Below, one piece after another: positions 29,933 to 41,844 of a stretch of DNA of 64,000 nt. Location of the stretch: the NCBI GenBank assembly GCA_020137815.1, contig CM035358.1, forward strand, positions 2,766,821 through 2,830,820, in the 5' to 3' direction. Made by a program: the position numbers and the translations under genes. Every line of letters begins with the position of its first letter. Position 1 is the stretch's first letter. Under the pieces are notes generated by a model, which searched no databases, was not told the origin of the DNA, and saw nothing but the letters and a program-made list of their open reading frames with translations. This stretch comes from Hormiphora californensis. Lineage: Eukaryota; Ctenophora; Tentaculata; Cydippida; Pleurobrachiidae.

Positions 29933-32900
29933 ATGGCTGGAAAGTTGTTTAAATCGTAAGTGTGTGTGTGTGTGTGTGACTACTGCTATTTGATGCGTGT
30001 GTGCTATTTGGTGTGTGTGATCAGTGTGTGATAATGGTTGTAACAAGAATGTTTGAGCAGGTCCCATCCCTTAATTACCAAGACAGCATGATTCTGTCAG
30101 AGCATTGGCCTGAACTGCGGGCAGAGCATTGGTATGATTCAGTAACTAACTTCCCTTTCTTACAGATTCACCCAGAAGATCCAAAAGCGTGCTGAAGAGC
30201 GATTCAACACCTCGACCAATGATATCTCCCAGTCTAACACGGAGACGATCAAGGATGACCCCACACCGTCCCCCACCTTCTCCCGGGCTTCTAACTCCCC
30301 CGGTAGTGCAAGGAGGAGAAAGAGACGTGGCGGACCATCGGGAGAGAAATCTGGAGATAAACCAAGCCGCTCCGGGGTTAGTGGGATTAAGATTAATCAA
30401 TATTATGATCTTTGATTTTTGATCAGTACATAGCAGGAAAATAATATTTAAAGTTTTTTAGTTGCTAGTTTTGCATGGTTTCAGATTGTTTGGAATATAA
30501 TTTCAGATCCAGTTGGGGTAGGTATTATTCGCATATTTTAGTTTCAATTACCTATAACAATTCCTATTCAGGATATAACTTTAATTGTAATTCTGGTTTT
30601 GCTATTGCACGTATACTAAGCTTGCAGTTTTAATAACATTAAAAAAGGAAACTCTACTACTTAGTTTCAGCACAAATAGCCGATACAGAATATACAGTCG
30701 GACCCCGATTTAGGGACACCCTCGGGGGAAAGGGTCTTGTCCACTAAATCGGGGTGTCTACTAAATCGGGGTGAGCCATATTTGGCCCATAAAAACCTAT
30801 TTTATACCCAAAATGCTATATTATTAAGACTAAAGACACCTCTAACTGTTGTATGCAATATTCATGTATTGATGACATCATCATTTCTGATTAGAAGTAG
30901 AAAAATATAAAATACATAGTTTTTTTTTCAAAAAAATGTGAAAAATTTTCTAAGTTATACCAGCCCGTCCGATTTGTGTTTCGAATCGGTGCAGCTTACT
31001 GGATGTCCTGTCTAATTAGCGGATTCGAAACGAACCGATACGTGATACCATGCCGAATCGGGGCACCCTAAGCGGGTAAGCCTGTCAAAACGTGTCGATT
31101 TTTGGCCAAACCTTGAAGTCACGAGAGGCAAGCCAATTCCGGTTGTACATCCTAGGTATAGGTCTCCTGAACATAAAAAACCAAAATGTCAGTCTCAATT
31201 ATTTGGGGGAAGGTGTGTAATTAGCCCCTAATTAATTGGTAATTGAGCACAAGGGGAAAAAAGCTGTATCTACCCTTAGGAAAGGAGTAGAGACAAAATT
31301 AAGGGCACCAAAGTGTTCAGCGTCCTCGCATTAGTGGGGGTAGGTGCCGGAATGAATTCTCTATCTCATCTGGTTAATTAGATAATTGGATAATTAGGTA
31401 TGCGCATAGCCGTTTGCTGGCCATATGGCTATAGCCATGTTAGGAAAGGAGTAGAGACAAAACCGAGGGCACTAAAATGATCAGCGTCCTCGAATTAGTG
31501 GGGGTAGGTGCTGAAATTAAATCTCTATCTCATCCGGTTAATTAGATAATTGGATAATTAGTTTTGCGAATAACCGTTTTTAGGCTATATGGCTATAGCC
31601 ACTTAGGAATGGTTTAGAGACTTTTCATTGGTGCCATTTTGTAGGCAATGGCCAAGTTATGGGGGGTCGACGTCGGACTTTTAAGCTCTATCTTCAACCG
31701 TTTAGCCGTTATTTGGCTTTTAAGGTGCTGAAAATGAGCAAAAATCGGGCTTTTTACCGTTTTTTGCTCATTTTGAGCACCTTTAAAGCCAAATAACGGC
31801 TAAACGGTTGAAGATAGAGCTTAAAAGTCCGACGTCGACCCCCCATAACTTGGCCATTGCCTACAAAATGGCACCAATGAAAAGTCTCTAAACCATTCCT
31901 AAGTGGCTATAGCCATATAGCCTAAAAACGGTTATTCGCAAAACTAATTATCCAATTATCTAATTAACCGGATGAGATAGAGATTTAATTTCAGCACCTA
32001 CCCCCACTAATTTGAGGACGCTGATCATTTTAGTGCCCTCGGTTTTGTCTCTACTCCTTTCCTAACATGGCTATAGCCATATGGCCAGCAAACGGCTATG
32101 CGCATACCTAATTATCCAATTATCTAATTAACCAGATGAGATAGAGAATTCATTCCGGCACCTACCCCCACTAATGCGAGGACGCTGAACACTTTGGTGC
32201 CCTTAATTTTGTCTCTACTCCTTTCCTAAGGGTAGATACAGCTTTTTCCCCTTGTGCTCAATTACCAATCAATTAGGGGCTAATTACACACCTTCCCCCA
32301 AATAATTGAGACTGACATTTTGGTTTTTTATGTTCAGGAGACCTATACCTAGGATGTACAACCGGAATTGGCTTGCCTCTAGTGAGTTCTAGGTTGAAAC
32401 ACGTTTTGACAGGCTTAGGGTGAGGAAGTATCAAAATTTCAAAATAACTTTTTCTCTCAAAATTTATGGGGAGCACCGATCAAAGCATTGACAATCGTAC
32501 TGTAAAATTTTGCAAAAAAGTTTTAAAATTTTTTAAAGGTATACCAGCCACATCCGAATCGTGTTTCAAATCGGTGCATCTTATCGCATGTCCTGCTGCT
32601 AATTAGACGGTTCGGAACGAATCGAAACGTGATCCCCATCGAATCGAAATTTTGACGCTTGGTGAACTTGTGATTCAATGGCCCCATGGGGATCACGTAT
32701 CGGTTCGTTCCGAACCGTCTAATTAGCAGCAGGACATGCGATAAGATTCACTGATTCGAAACACGATTTGGACGTGGCTGGTATCTTTTTGAAAAATTTT
32801 CAAAAAAATTTCACAAAAAATTTCACAAAAAAATTCGAAAAATTTTTGGGGGAAAAAAATCCTGTCCCTAAATCGGGGTGCCACTAAATCGGGGTGCCCT

Positions 32901-34458
32901 AAATCGGGGTCCGACTGTACATTATAGACACTCCATGCTACGTCTAACGTCCCCAATCTGCCCTATTTCATAGAGCAGTATCCATTTCATTTTAACTTCT
33001 ATTATTTCCTCTCAGGTGATGCGTCTATTCAGCAGTGACTCAACGAGAAGTAACAGTTCAAAGAAATCTCCAAACCCAAGTTTGAGGCGGGAATCCTCCC
33101 CTAGCGATCCTGACCAAGAACCCATCACCTCTTCTAACAACCTTACCGTGAGAGGACGGAGGAAATTACCTGTTTCGAAAAGTTTCCGGGTGAGTTGACA
33201 AACCGTTGCCTTGCTCGACGTTAAAAATTGTAGACACTGTCAATCAAATAAGATTCTTTGTTTATCAGTTTCCTATTTTCAGCACATACCACCACCCGTA
33301 CCAAGCCCCGGTATTGCGTTTACTGCTGTTTTCGACGAGGAAAACAATAAAGTTAGAACGAAGATGATTAGAAAATGTAAGCGAAAATTGATAATATTTA
33401 TAGAAAGAGTGAAGGAAAGTTAGATCTAACGTTAACATTCCTTCACTTTGACTTTAATTCTTCTTGTTTACTTAGTAAAACTATGTAATTTCGTTATTTA
33501 TAAAACTATATTATTATCTCACTCCCTCAGCACATTCCTTCTCAACGAATACCCGGCGGACTTTGGAAGCAAGTCGATCCAGCAGGTTGAGTTTCCATGA
33601 GAATAGTGGGGGAAGCAGTGATACAGAGTCTAATCTGACAACACGAAGTGACATGTCCTATCTTGATTTGCTGGTTAGTACTTAGTAGCCATGCACTTAG
33701 GTTTAGGCCGGTTTATGATCAGTTCCCCAATCCCTAGCTGCACCTAGCACTCATATCATTTATCACAAAGATAGATCAGGTGTTAGAGGACCCTATTCGG
33801 GACACATTGGTGAAAAATTAGCTTTAGCAAAACTTTTCTTTATAGTCATAGTGTGTTCTTCAGCCGAGGCTGTTTTACCCGCCACGGAGTTGTACTGAGA
33901 CATGGAAAGCAATCTCTCCGTGTCTCAGTTTTCATTGCCAGCCTATTCCCGCCCCTAACTATATTTTCTAACATATAATGAATATCCAATAATATTCTTG
34001 CATGTTGATTTTCAGCTAGGAAGTAATTCTCCCGGTCTACCTATATCAATTTACGATTTCTTTCCTTCTCTCTTTACCTGTTTTCTGTGTCTGACGTGGC
34101 GTGTGAGACACACGTATATTCATTGCAAGAGAGCTATCGTATGTCACAAGTCTTTGCCATTCTCTAACTTGACTGTGGTTCCCCGCGCCGAATTGATGCT
34201 ATAAAATGAGTTGGTATTGTTTTGATGCTATAAAATGAGTTCGCATTGTTTATAGTTCAAAGTTGGCCATATTTTAGTTGCTGCCTCATGTCTCATGACA
34301 CATTCTCATTCCTTTACTCATTTTTTAGTCCTTCAGCGGATGAAGTTTAATGCCTTTCAATCCCGCTCATTCTCAATTGACTTTGGTATGGTTTGGTTTG
34401 GTAGGACTACGGTCTTGCCACTAAGCAGCCAGCTACTGTCGGCACCGTGTTATTATAA
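29933..34458 (+). CDS. Unrecognised basic Ser-rich protein (232 aa)
   Basis: Six exons (29933-29955, 30166-30376, 33016-33189, 33283-33376, 33531-33673, 34405-34458) join in phase for 699 bases. The N-terminus MAGKLFKSFTQKIQKRAEER could form a short amphipathic basic helix. Then come a Ser/Thr/Pro-rich part, a basic patch (ARRRKRRGG), and an SSDTESNLTTRSDMSYLDLL end region. The overall style of a short basic N-terminal helix followed by phosphorylatable Ser-rich text recalls golgin N-termini, but the long coiled coil is missing, so this is only a loose comparison. The last exon is short and its acceptor (TTTGGTAG) is weaker, so the C-terminus is uncertain and the gene could extend further. 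The second intron (2.6 kb) is nearly filled by a large foldback transposon. Confidence 0.6.
30695..32917. mobile_element. Composite inverted-repeat transposon with CAGTCGGACCCCGATTTA ends
   Basis: The element starts CAGTCGGACCCCGATTTAGG at 30695 and ends with its reverse complement at 32917. It is flanked by TA on both sides (30693-30694, 32918-32919), as for Tc1/mariner/pogo-type insertions. Sub-terminal repeats of AAATCGGGGTG occur at both ends. Another hairpin pair lies at about 32540-32645 and 32680-32790, and one arm of the same sequence is seen at 30958-31075. Two smaller relatives occur at 44484-44654 and 62131-62233. It lies in an intron. No transposase frame is seen. Confidence 0.85.
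31077..32417. mobile_element. Large near-perfect palindrome nested in the preceding element
   Basis: Two arms of about 670 bases mirror each other around about 31747, with almost no spacer. The ends read TAAGCCTGTCAAAACGTG. The arms are nearly identical, with scattered single differences (for example 31491 against 32011 and a few changes close to the outer ends). It interrupts the outer element between its sub-terminal repeats, so it is either a nested insertion or the core of a compound foldback. No coding capacity is evident. Confidence 0.85.
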
Positions 34459-35218
34459 TATCTATATGAAAGACCCGAAGGAGACGCAGGTGCTCAGTAC
34501 CACCATATTGTCAACACTTCAGATATAAAGGGATTTTGAAAAGTGTAAGATTTCAGTTTGAGATTGAGAAGAGAGGCAGAACTATGGAAGGGATTTGGGC
34601 TGGTTCTAGATCCCTACATCCTGGGGAGTAGGACGGGATGCCGACCAGTGATCACGATCACATCAGACAGACAGTCTGAGTTGACCGACACGGATACGTG
34701 TGTAGGAAGCACGTGAAGCCGAAAAAAGTATAAAGCTAGCGTGACTCTGTCCTTCGCACAGTGTCAAGATTTAAACATGCAGGGGATGCAATAGAAAGGG
34801 TAATAAGAGCACGCCCCGAAGGACTGAAAATCGGTCATAGTGTCTGTCGTCGACGGGGTCAGTTCTCACTCCTCAACTCTCAAGCACTCGTTCTCGGTTT
34901 GTAGATTGTCTAGTTAGTACTGTCAAGAGAGCTAGTCCAAGACTAGGTGAAACCAACACCTCTATCTGGCTGGACAAGGGTGCGATCCGGAATGCTCCTA
35001 TAATCGAAACTGTCGATTTGACAGAGTGACAATTATAGCGAGATTGTGCGTGACTGGGATGACGCAAGGGGTAAGATATCCCAGATGACATGAACTGTGT
35101 GGCGATCGTGTTACCGTCTCATGAACCATGTAAATGGCGTCTAGTCAGAACTTGTAGAGATAACCACGTGGGGATGAAGGGTTGAGATGGCTGGGAATAA
35201 TAAATTGTGAGTGAGGGA

Positions 35219-35347
<129 letters not shown>

Positions 35348-36295
35348 CGAGTGAGAAAGAGCGAAAAAGAAAGAGAGAATAAGGGTAGAGAGCGAGAGAG
35401 GGAGAAGGGGGAAATCCTACCAGGGGCAGGGTGGAACAGAAAGATCACACCTAATTGGAAAAATTGGGCTGAAGAAGATAAGAATGGGACATGCGAGAGA
35501 GGGAAAAAAGGGGGGGGGGATGATGATTGATGAAAGAGGAAGAATGCTCGGTAGGGGGCAACAAATGCGCTGGCAGGGGCAAAAAATAGGGATTAGTGAG
35601 GGAAAGTGAGGAGAAATGAGAGACAAAGAAGATACAGAGAAGAGATGGGCAGCCAGGAGAGTCAAAATAGGGCCTGAGGAGGAAAGAGAAACTAGGCAGA
35701 GGGCCAGGGCAGCGGGCAAGCCAGGATGAGAGGCCCGGAAGCAGGAAAAGGGGATGACACTCGAATACATGAATGCAGCAAACAGGAGACAGGAGAGATA
35801 CGTCCAATAATGGACAAGAGGGGAATCACAAAACCTGAACGAAAAAATATAGAAAAATAAGATACAAAAGAAAAAAGGGGGGTACTACAGCTGTAACAGA
35901 CTATACTATACATATAAATGAAAAGGAGAGGATACAGGAATAATGAACCTACAAGTGGGATGATACAGACCAGAACAGATGTCACACTACGCTAACAGGG
36001 ATAGAGGTTCAGACGAGATACAGACTCAACAACAACTGGACAAGCAAGCAGACTGGTTCTTATCTGATTGTTGAGTAGTTGCTTCTTGATGTGAACTCCT
36101 CCAATATAATAGTCCATAGTTGATTTGCAGGATTTGGTAAATTCTCTGAGAATTCTATGTCCCCAGGATACAGACATCGACAGATAAAACAAAACAACGA
36201 GCGATGAAATTTTTTTTTTTTTTTTCTCAATTGACTTTCATTCTCTCTCAAAACTCAACACTCACAATTCTCTCACCCTCTCTCAAGCTCACCTT

Positions 36296-36297
<2 letters not shown>

Positions 36298-36380
<83 letters not shown>

Positions 36381-36411
36381 TATCCCCCTCCTCTCTCTCT
36401 CTCTCTCTCTC

Positions 36412-36508
<97 letters not shown>

Positions 36509-36510
36509 AT

Positions 36511-36567
<57 letters not shown>

Positions 36568-36597
36568 CCTCTCTCCCTCCCTCTCTCTCTCTCTCCA
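36298..36597. repeat. (CT)n microsatellite, 300 bases
   Basis: About 300 bases of CT repeats with short C-run and T-run interruptions. It is the longest CT tract in the window and is open in several frames for that reason only. Confidence 0.95.
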
Positions 36598-37262
36598 TCG
36601 TGATCTCATCGGTTGTGCTACCGCGTGTGTGTGACCCCCCTTAGCATGTTGATGAGTGTGCCGCAAACACTTCTTCAACTCTGCACATTTCATGTTGGTC
36701 CGCAGCTGCTACTCATATTTTATACCTTTTTAACATGTTTACTTCAGTAGGCATGTAGCTAATTTTTGGCACTTCCGGTTGTCTTTTAATACAGACTCCA
36801 TTTTGGGTTTTACCTTAGCTTGCTACCCAATTTTCATTAATAGTGACAACATACACGTACTTTTCAGTACGTGGTAAATTAACAGTTCTGAGGTTTGGTG
36901 CTTGTGTGGGTAACACCCTTTTCTCTGCCGAGTCACCATGTCTGAGATAGGGAGAGAGAGAGAGAGAGGGGGGGGGGTGAGAGAGAGAGAGGGAGGGGGA
37001 AGAGAGAAAAACAAGTTTACCACTGGTACCCACATGTCGTCTTATCTTCCCTTCCCCCGTTTATCAGCTTCATTCGACACTCTTTCCTACCCAGTCTCCA
37101 GCAGACGAACAGCTGTTTATTTCTCCACCATTTTTAAATTTTATTTCTCACTCGCTTGACATTTTTAAGACTTCATCGTTCCTACATCTATCAACTCTCA
37201 ACTTCATACTTCGTTTTGTGTTCAACAAGTCACAAGTGGAGTGGCAGTCTTTACAATTTGTG

Positions 37263-38277
37263 TATAAATTCACATCTTTTCTTTGTTGGTTTTAGTTTGT
37301 TTGACTTGTCCTACTACATCACTTATCTTCGTCACAGTGCTGACAGCGTGTTCCTCTCCGAACGTCAGTATTGTGATACTATACTATCGACTTGTTGACT
37401 GTTCATCCACCATTAAATTACCTCGTTGAATTAGAATGTCCAATTATAATTAATATATTCCTTGGAATAAGGAGGGCATTTTTAACATTTCACTGTGTTG
37501 GCCACTTAGTGCCGACAATGGATCATTCATGGTTGCTGTTTGAGAAGTGCACTGTGTGAAAGTGTAATTGCACAGTTTTTGAGAGTGAGGGAGAAGAATT
37601 ATACAGTGAGGGCCTCCGAGATTAGTGGGCGGCACTTGAGTCGGCAGTGTAAGGATAAAGATTGCTGATTGCGAAGGTGTCATTCTGTTTGAAATGACAT
37701 GTTGGAGGTACGACGAATATGTAAGAAGTTCAGGGTTATGGCAGACGCGGAGCAGGGTGCTGAGAGATGGTCCTGTGAAGTTGAAAGGAGATAGTCTCCG
37801 TTGGAGGGTGGACACGCTTGGCGGTTCGTAGTGTACGAGAGTGTTGGAACTTGGAGGGAGAACGAAGTATTGACCAGATGGATTGAAAGGGAGGAAGGAA
37901 TAGTGGCAGAGGAAAGGGGAGCCACAGCCTTTCTCGGGAGAAATAGTTGTTGTGCGTGACGGGATTAATTAGAGGGATTTGAATTTGGACAATTTTAGGC
38001 TATTTTTGGACACTTTGTATGAGCAATGGTGAACCGCTCTGATCGCCGTGTAGATAACTAGGTTTTAATTCTAGTAACCTATATGGTATGAGCGTGTATA
38101 CAAATGCTGCTATTATTATTATTATTATTATAAATTCACATCTTTTCTTTGTTGGTTTTAGTTTGTTTGACTTGTCATACTACATCACTTTATCTTCGCT
38201 ACACAGTGCTGAGTGCAGTGTTCCTCTCCGAACCGTACAGTATTTTGTGATACAACTATCGACTTGTTGAACTGTTC
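37263..38277. repeat. Diverged direct repeats of about 145 bases, 870 bases apart
   Basis: Segments 37263-37404 and 38130-38277 start TATAAATTCACATCTTTTCT and end CGACTTGTTGACTGTTC or a close variant, with small indels between copies. The sequence between them holds the broken minus-strand frames at 37450-37925. They could be short terminal repeats of a decayed retroelement or a simple segmental duplication; no primer-binding site, polypurine tract or reverse transcriptase motif was seen. Confidence 0.55.
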
Positions 38278-39032
38278 TAACCCTCCTTTACAATATTTGT
38301 GAGGGTCGAACAAGGCGACTATAATAATAATTGACGTGTTCAGTTATGGCCGTCCTAAAACATTCATGGCTTGGCATGCTACGCAGTTAATAATAGTAAA
38401 ACTTACCAAGCCCTGGCACGTTACATTATTATTTCGGATATATCTGTTAGCTGTTTCCCTGTCAGTGGCATGCCTCATATTCAGAATAATGCCTCATATA
38501 AATATGTTCAAGCATAATATCCCACTTTGTGTTGTTTGGACCTTCCTTTGTCCTTTGTGTTTTGCTCCTGAACTTTTCGTACAAGTGTAGACGTGGCACA
38601 TATGTAATGCATGCAACATGTAGACGTCATTTGGCAGGGATAGAAACTACTTGAAGGAGAGGGAATGAGAGAGAGAGAGAGAGAGAAGGAGAGAGAAAGA
38701 GAGACAAGTTTATCCAGTGTAATTTGTGTGCAAGTTTTATTATCCTATTCTTGTTTTGTGCACTGTCTCTCTGCTTAACAGTACCCCCTCTCTTTCTCCC
38801 TCTCCTTGTGTTATGTACGGCTAGTTTCACTGTACTTCACTCTTTGTACAACTTTAAATTTGAGTACATCATTATAATGTATGTGTATTTTGTCATGGTT
38901 GTTTGTAGACATGGGATCTGCCATATAGTCACATACCTTGGATTAGTATTCCTTCCCTTGTGCTTCTGTTGTTTAGTGATTTCAGTTTTTAACTCATTGT
39001 GCCCTCCATTATTACTGTAGTCATCTAAAGCC

Positions 39033-41765
39033 ATGGATCTGAAAGCACGAATGAACCTGAAGAAGATCTACAGATCCTTTTCTGAGGCTCAAGTTGATGA
39101 ATTTTTCAAGAGAAATCGACCTAAAAGTCCCCCTCCACGTCCAAAAAGTCCTCCCCCACGACCCAAAAGTCCTCCTCGGTCGAGAAGTCCGCCAAGGACA
39201 AAGGGTCTTGTAACTAGTCAACCTACTAACACACCTTTAACTGAGGTAGTTGATAGGATCATCCCCCCATGTATTTGAAACACACTATCAAGATCACTTG
39301 CACTTAGTTCACTATTATCATTGATCATGACCATCCCTAGACCCTATTCTACTCCTTATTTCAGAATTCTACGGACGATTTATCCCGGTTAAAAGTAGCA
39401 CTTCCAACCACTATCGATGCAGTCCGTGCCCGGCGTATTGAGCGGGCTATGAAGTCTGACATCAGTCTACTTTATCAGAATGGACCCAATTGTTTTATTG
39501 TCCAGGTTGGTGAAAACCCTTTTACTCTTTCTTTGCAGAACCCCGATTGCATCTCGTGTTTGAAAATCATCAGCATGAACAGTACAAATAAACCCAAGAT
39601 ATCGATCAGTTTCCTATACTTGTGTCCTACTTTCAGACAAAATCAGCTCGAAAGTACCGGGTTACCATCGGGTTACAATCGTGTAACTGTAACCGCGGTT
39701 ACTTCTGCTCCCATCTCCTGTTCGTCATGTTGAATGTCCTCAATGTCAACTGTCGTAACCCCATCCTGTGGCGACAAAACCTGAAGAATTATGAGGTAGA
39801 GCAGCTGTTGAAGGCGTACGAGGAGAAATCTCCTGATTCTAGGAGTAATAGATCACCACTAAAACATAGGTGAGTCAACAGAAATTGGTTAGAAGTCTAT
39901 ACACTGACTAAAACACTCCTTGAAATATTATTAGCGAATATGTTTCGGTTTCCAGAATGACTATGTAGTTTCCTAACACCCCACCTCGCTCTTCCAGTGA
40001 TAGTAAGAGTGATGTGTCAGGGGTTGAAAGATCAGTAAGTACTGTCGAGGAACCTGAGGATGAAGAAGCGTGCCCCATCTGCCTCCAGGTAAACAACTGG
40101 GGTGGTGAGGGTTAGAACATGACACACTGCAGGGATGGTGATGATGATAGAGTGAAACTGGGTGTTGAGGGGGTGTTGAGTGATCTTTCCTGTAGGCCGT
40201 GGGTTATTGTGGGTACTACTGCAGAGAGATAGAGAGCCATCATGATAACTGTGTAGCTGTATTCTAAAATGCTATTTTGGTTAACAACTCCAGCGTTTAG
40301 CACGTCTTGTTAAACTTGTTACAAAGTTCCTTGTTCTGCGTCTGAATTCAGCACATTATAAACATGGTGTGTAGAAATGAAGCCGTACAACACCCTCTCT
40401 CTGGTGTGAGTGTGTGAATGGGATAACAGCTCTGGCTAGAAAGTTGACAAGTAACACATTATTCCTGGTGTGCCGTCGTCTCCGTTTATAATACCGCGAA
40501 TGCAATGGAAATACATGTGGTGTAGGCTGGAAGCCCCCTCTCTTACTTCCCCCTCTTACCTCTCTTACCTCCCCCTCTTACCTCCCCTTACTTCCACGCT
40601 TACCTTCCGATATAGGCTATCCCAGTACTAACATCACCATTTTTCAGTATCTTGAAACTAATGAGAACCTGGTGATATGTAGGGGAGGGTGCAACAATAA
40701 GCTTCATCAGGAGTGTATGAAAACATGTGAGTCAAACAGAAAAACTTGGTACATAACTTCTGAGTTCCGGTATACTATTGTGACAAGTGAAACAAGGTTC
40801 CGGTATACGACGGGTTTCTCTATCGATTGTCAACATCCAGTATCCAAGATGATCAAATCTAGATTCTCAGTATCCAAACTTGGCAGCCAACACCAAAATG
40901 TTCATTCCACTAATGGTGTATTCTATCAGGGGCGTTAGAACGAGAGAAGCGGAAAGAAAGGCTGATGTGTCCACTGTGTAGGTTGCAATGGCAGGACATT
41001 GATAGTTATGAGTACTCCGCAGAAAACCCCAGTTCCATACCCTCAAGTGGCGCTAACATGCCACGGGCCAGGTACTAAACATGAAAATAACATGTTAACC
41101 TACAAAATGAACCATAATCCATAGTGGACCAAACCTTAGTAGTTAGTTTCATGTGTCGAATTTCAATAACTTGCATTCTGAAAACACTATTATTTCCCCA
41201 AATTGACCCACACTATCTCACCCAGCACGGATGTGACAGCCTCAGAGACGCTCCATGATCCCTGGTTACAACCCATTCTTAGTGTTCCCAATGCTGAGCT
41301 ACCCAAGGAACGAAGATCCATACCTGCTGAACACAAGGCTAAATCTCGGGCCTGGGTGCAGGTAAGATAGTTGGGGAAAAGCTGTCCATTATAAAACTGT
41401 AACTGTAATAAGGCCTGATTTTGCGAAAACTGGTAAATCGAGGTTTGACTGTACTCCATTTCCCTCTTTCTTTCAGACGTTTGGAATGGATATGGTAAAG
41501 TGTCTGTTTTCCAAGGAATGGTCAATAAGGGAAGAAACACTAAGGTAGGCACATTTAACTGTGATCGCTTTCTCTCTCCACTCCAGACCCCGATCGAATT
41601 TTGGTCCTATCTATAGTATTAAACTGGCAGCATCCTGATCTAAAATAAGCAGAATTTTCAGCATTTTAGTCCGCCAATGTGCTGAAAATTCCTCTCAATC
41701 ATATCAGCATATGATCAGATACACATGCAGAGAGATTCTTATTCTTGCAGTACTGCAGCAGTGTG

Positions 41766-41844
<79 letters not shown>

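Noticed and set aside
30695-32917. Search for a transposase gene inside the large foldback
   Set aside because: Frames are short and mirror each other across the palindrome; no DDE-type motif seen.
36204-36644. Long open frames encoding SLSLSL or RERERE at this and many other places
   Set aside because: They are translations of (CT)n or (GA)n microsatellites, open on both strands because the repeat contains no stop codon.
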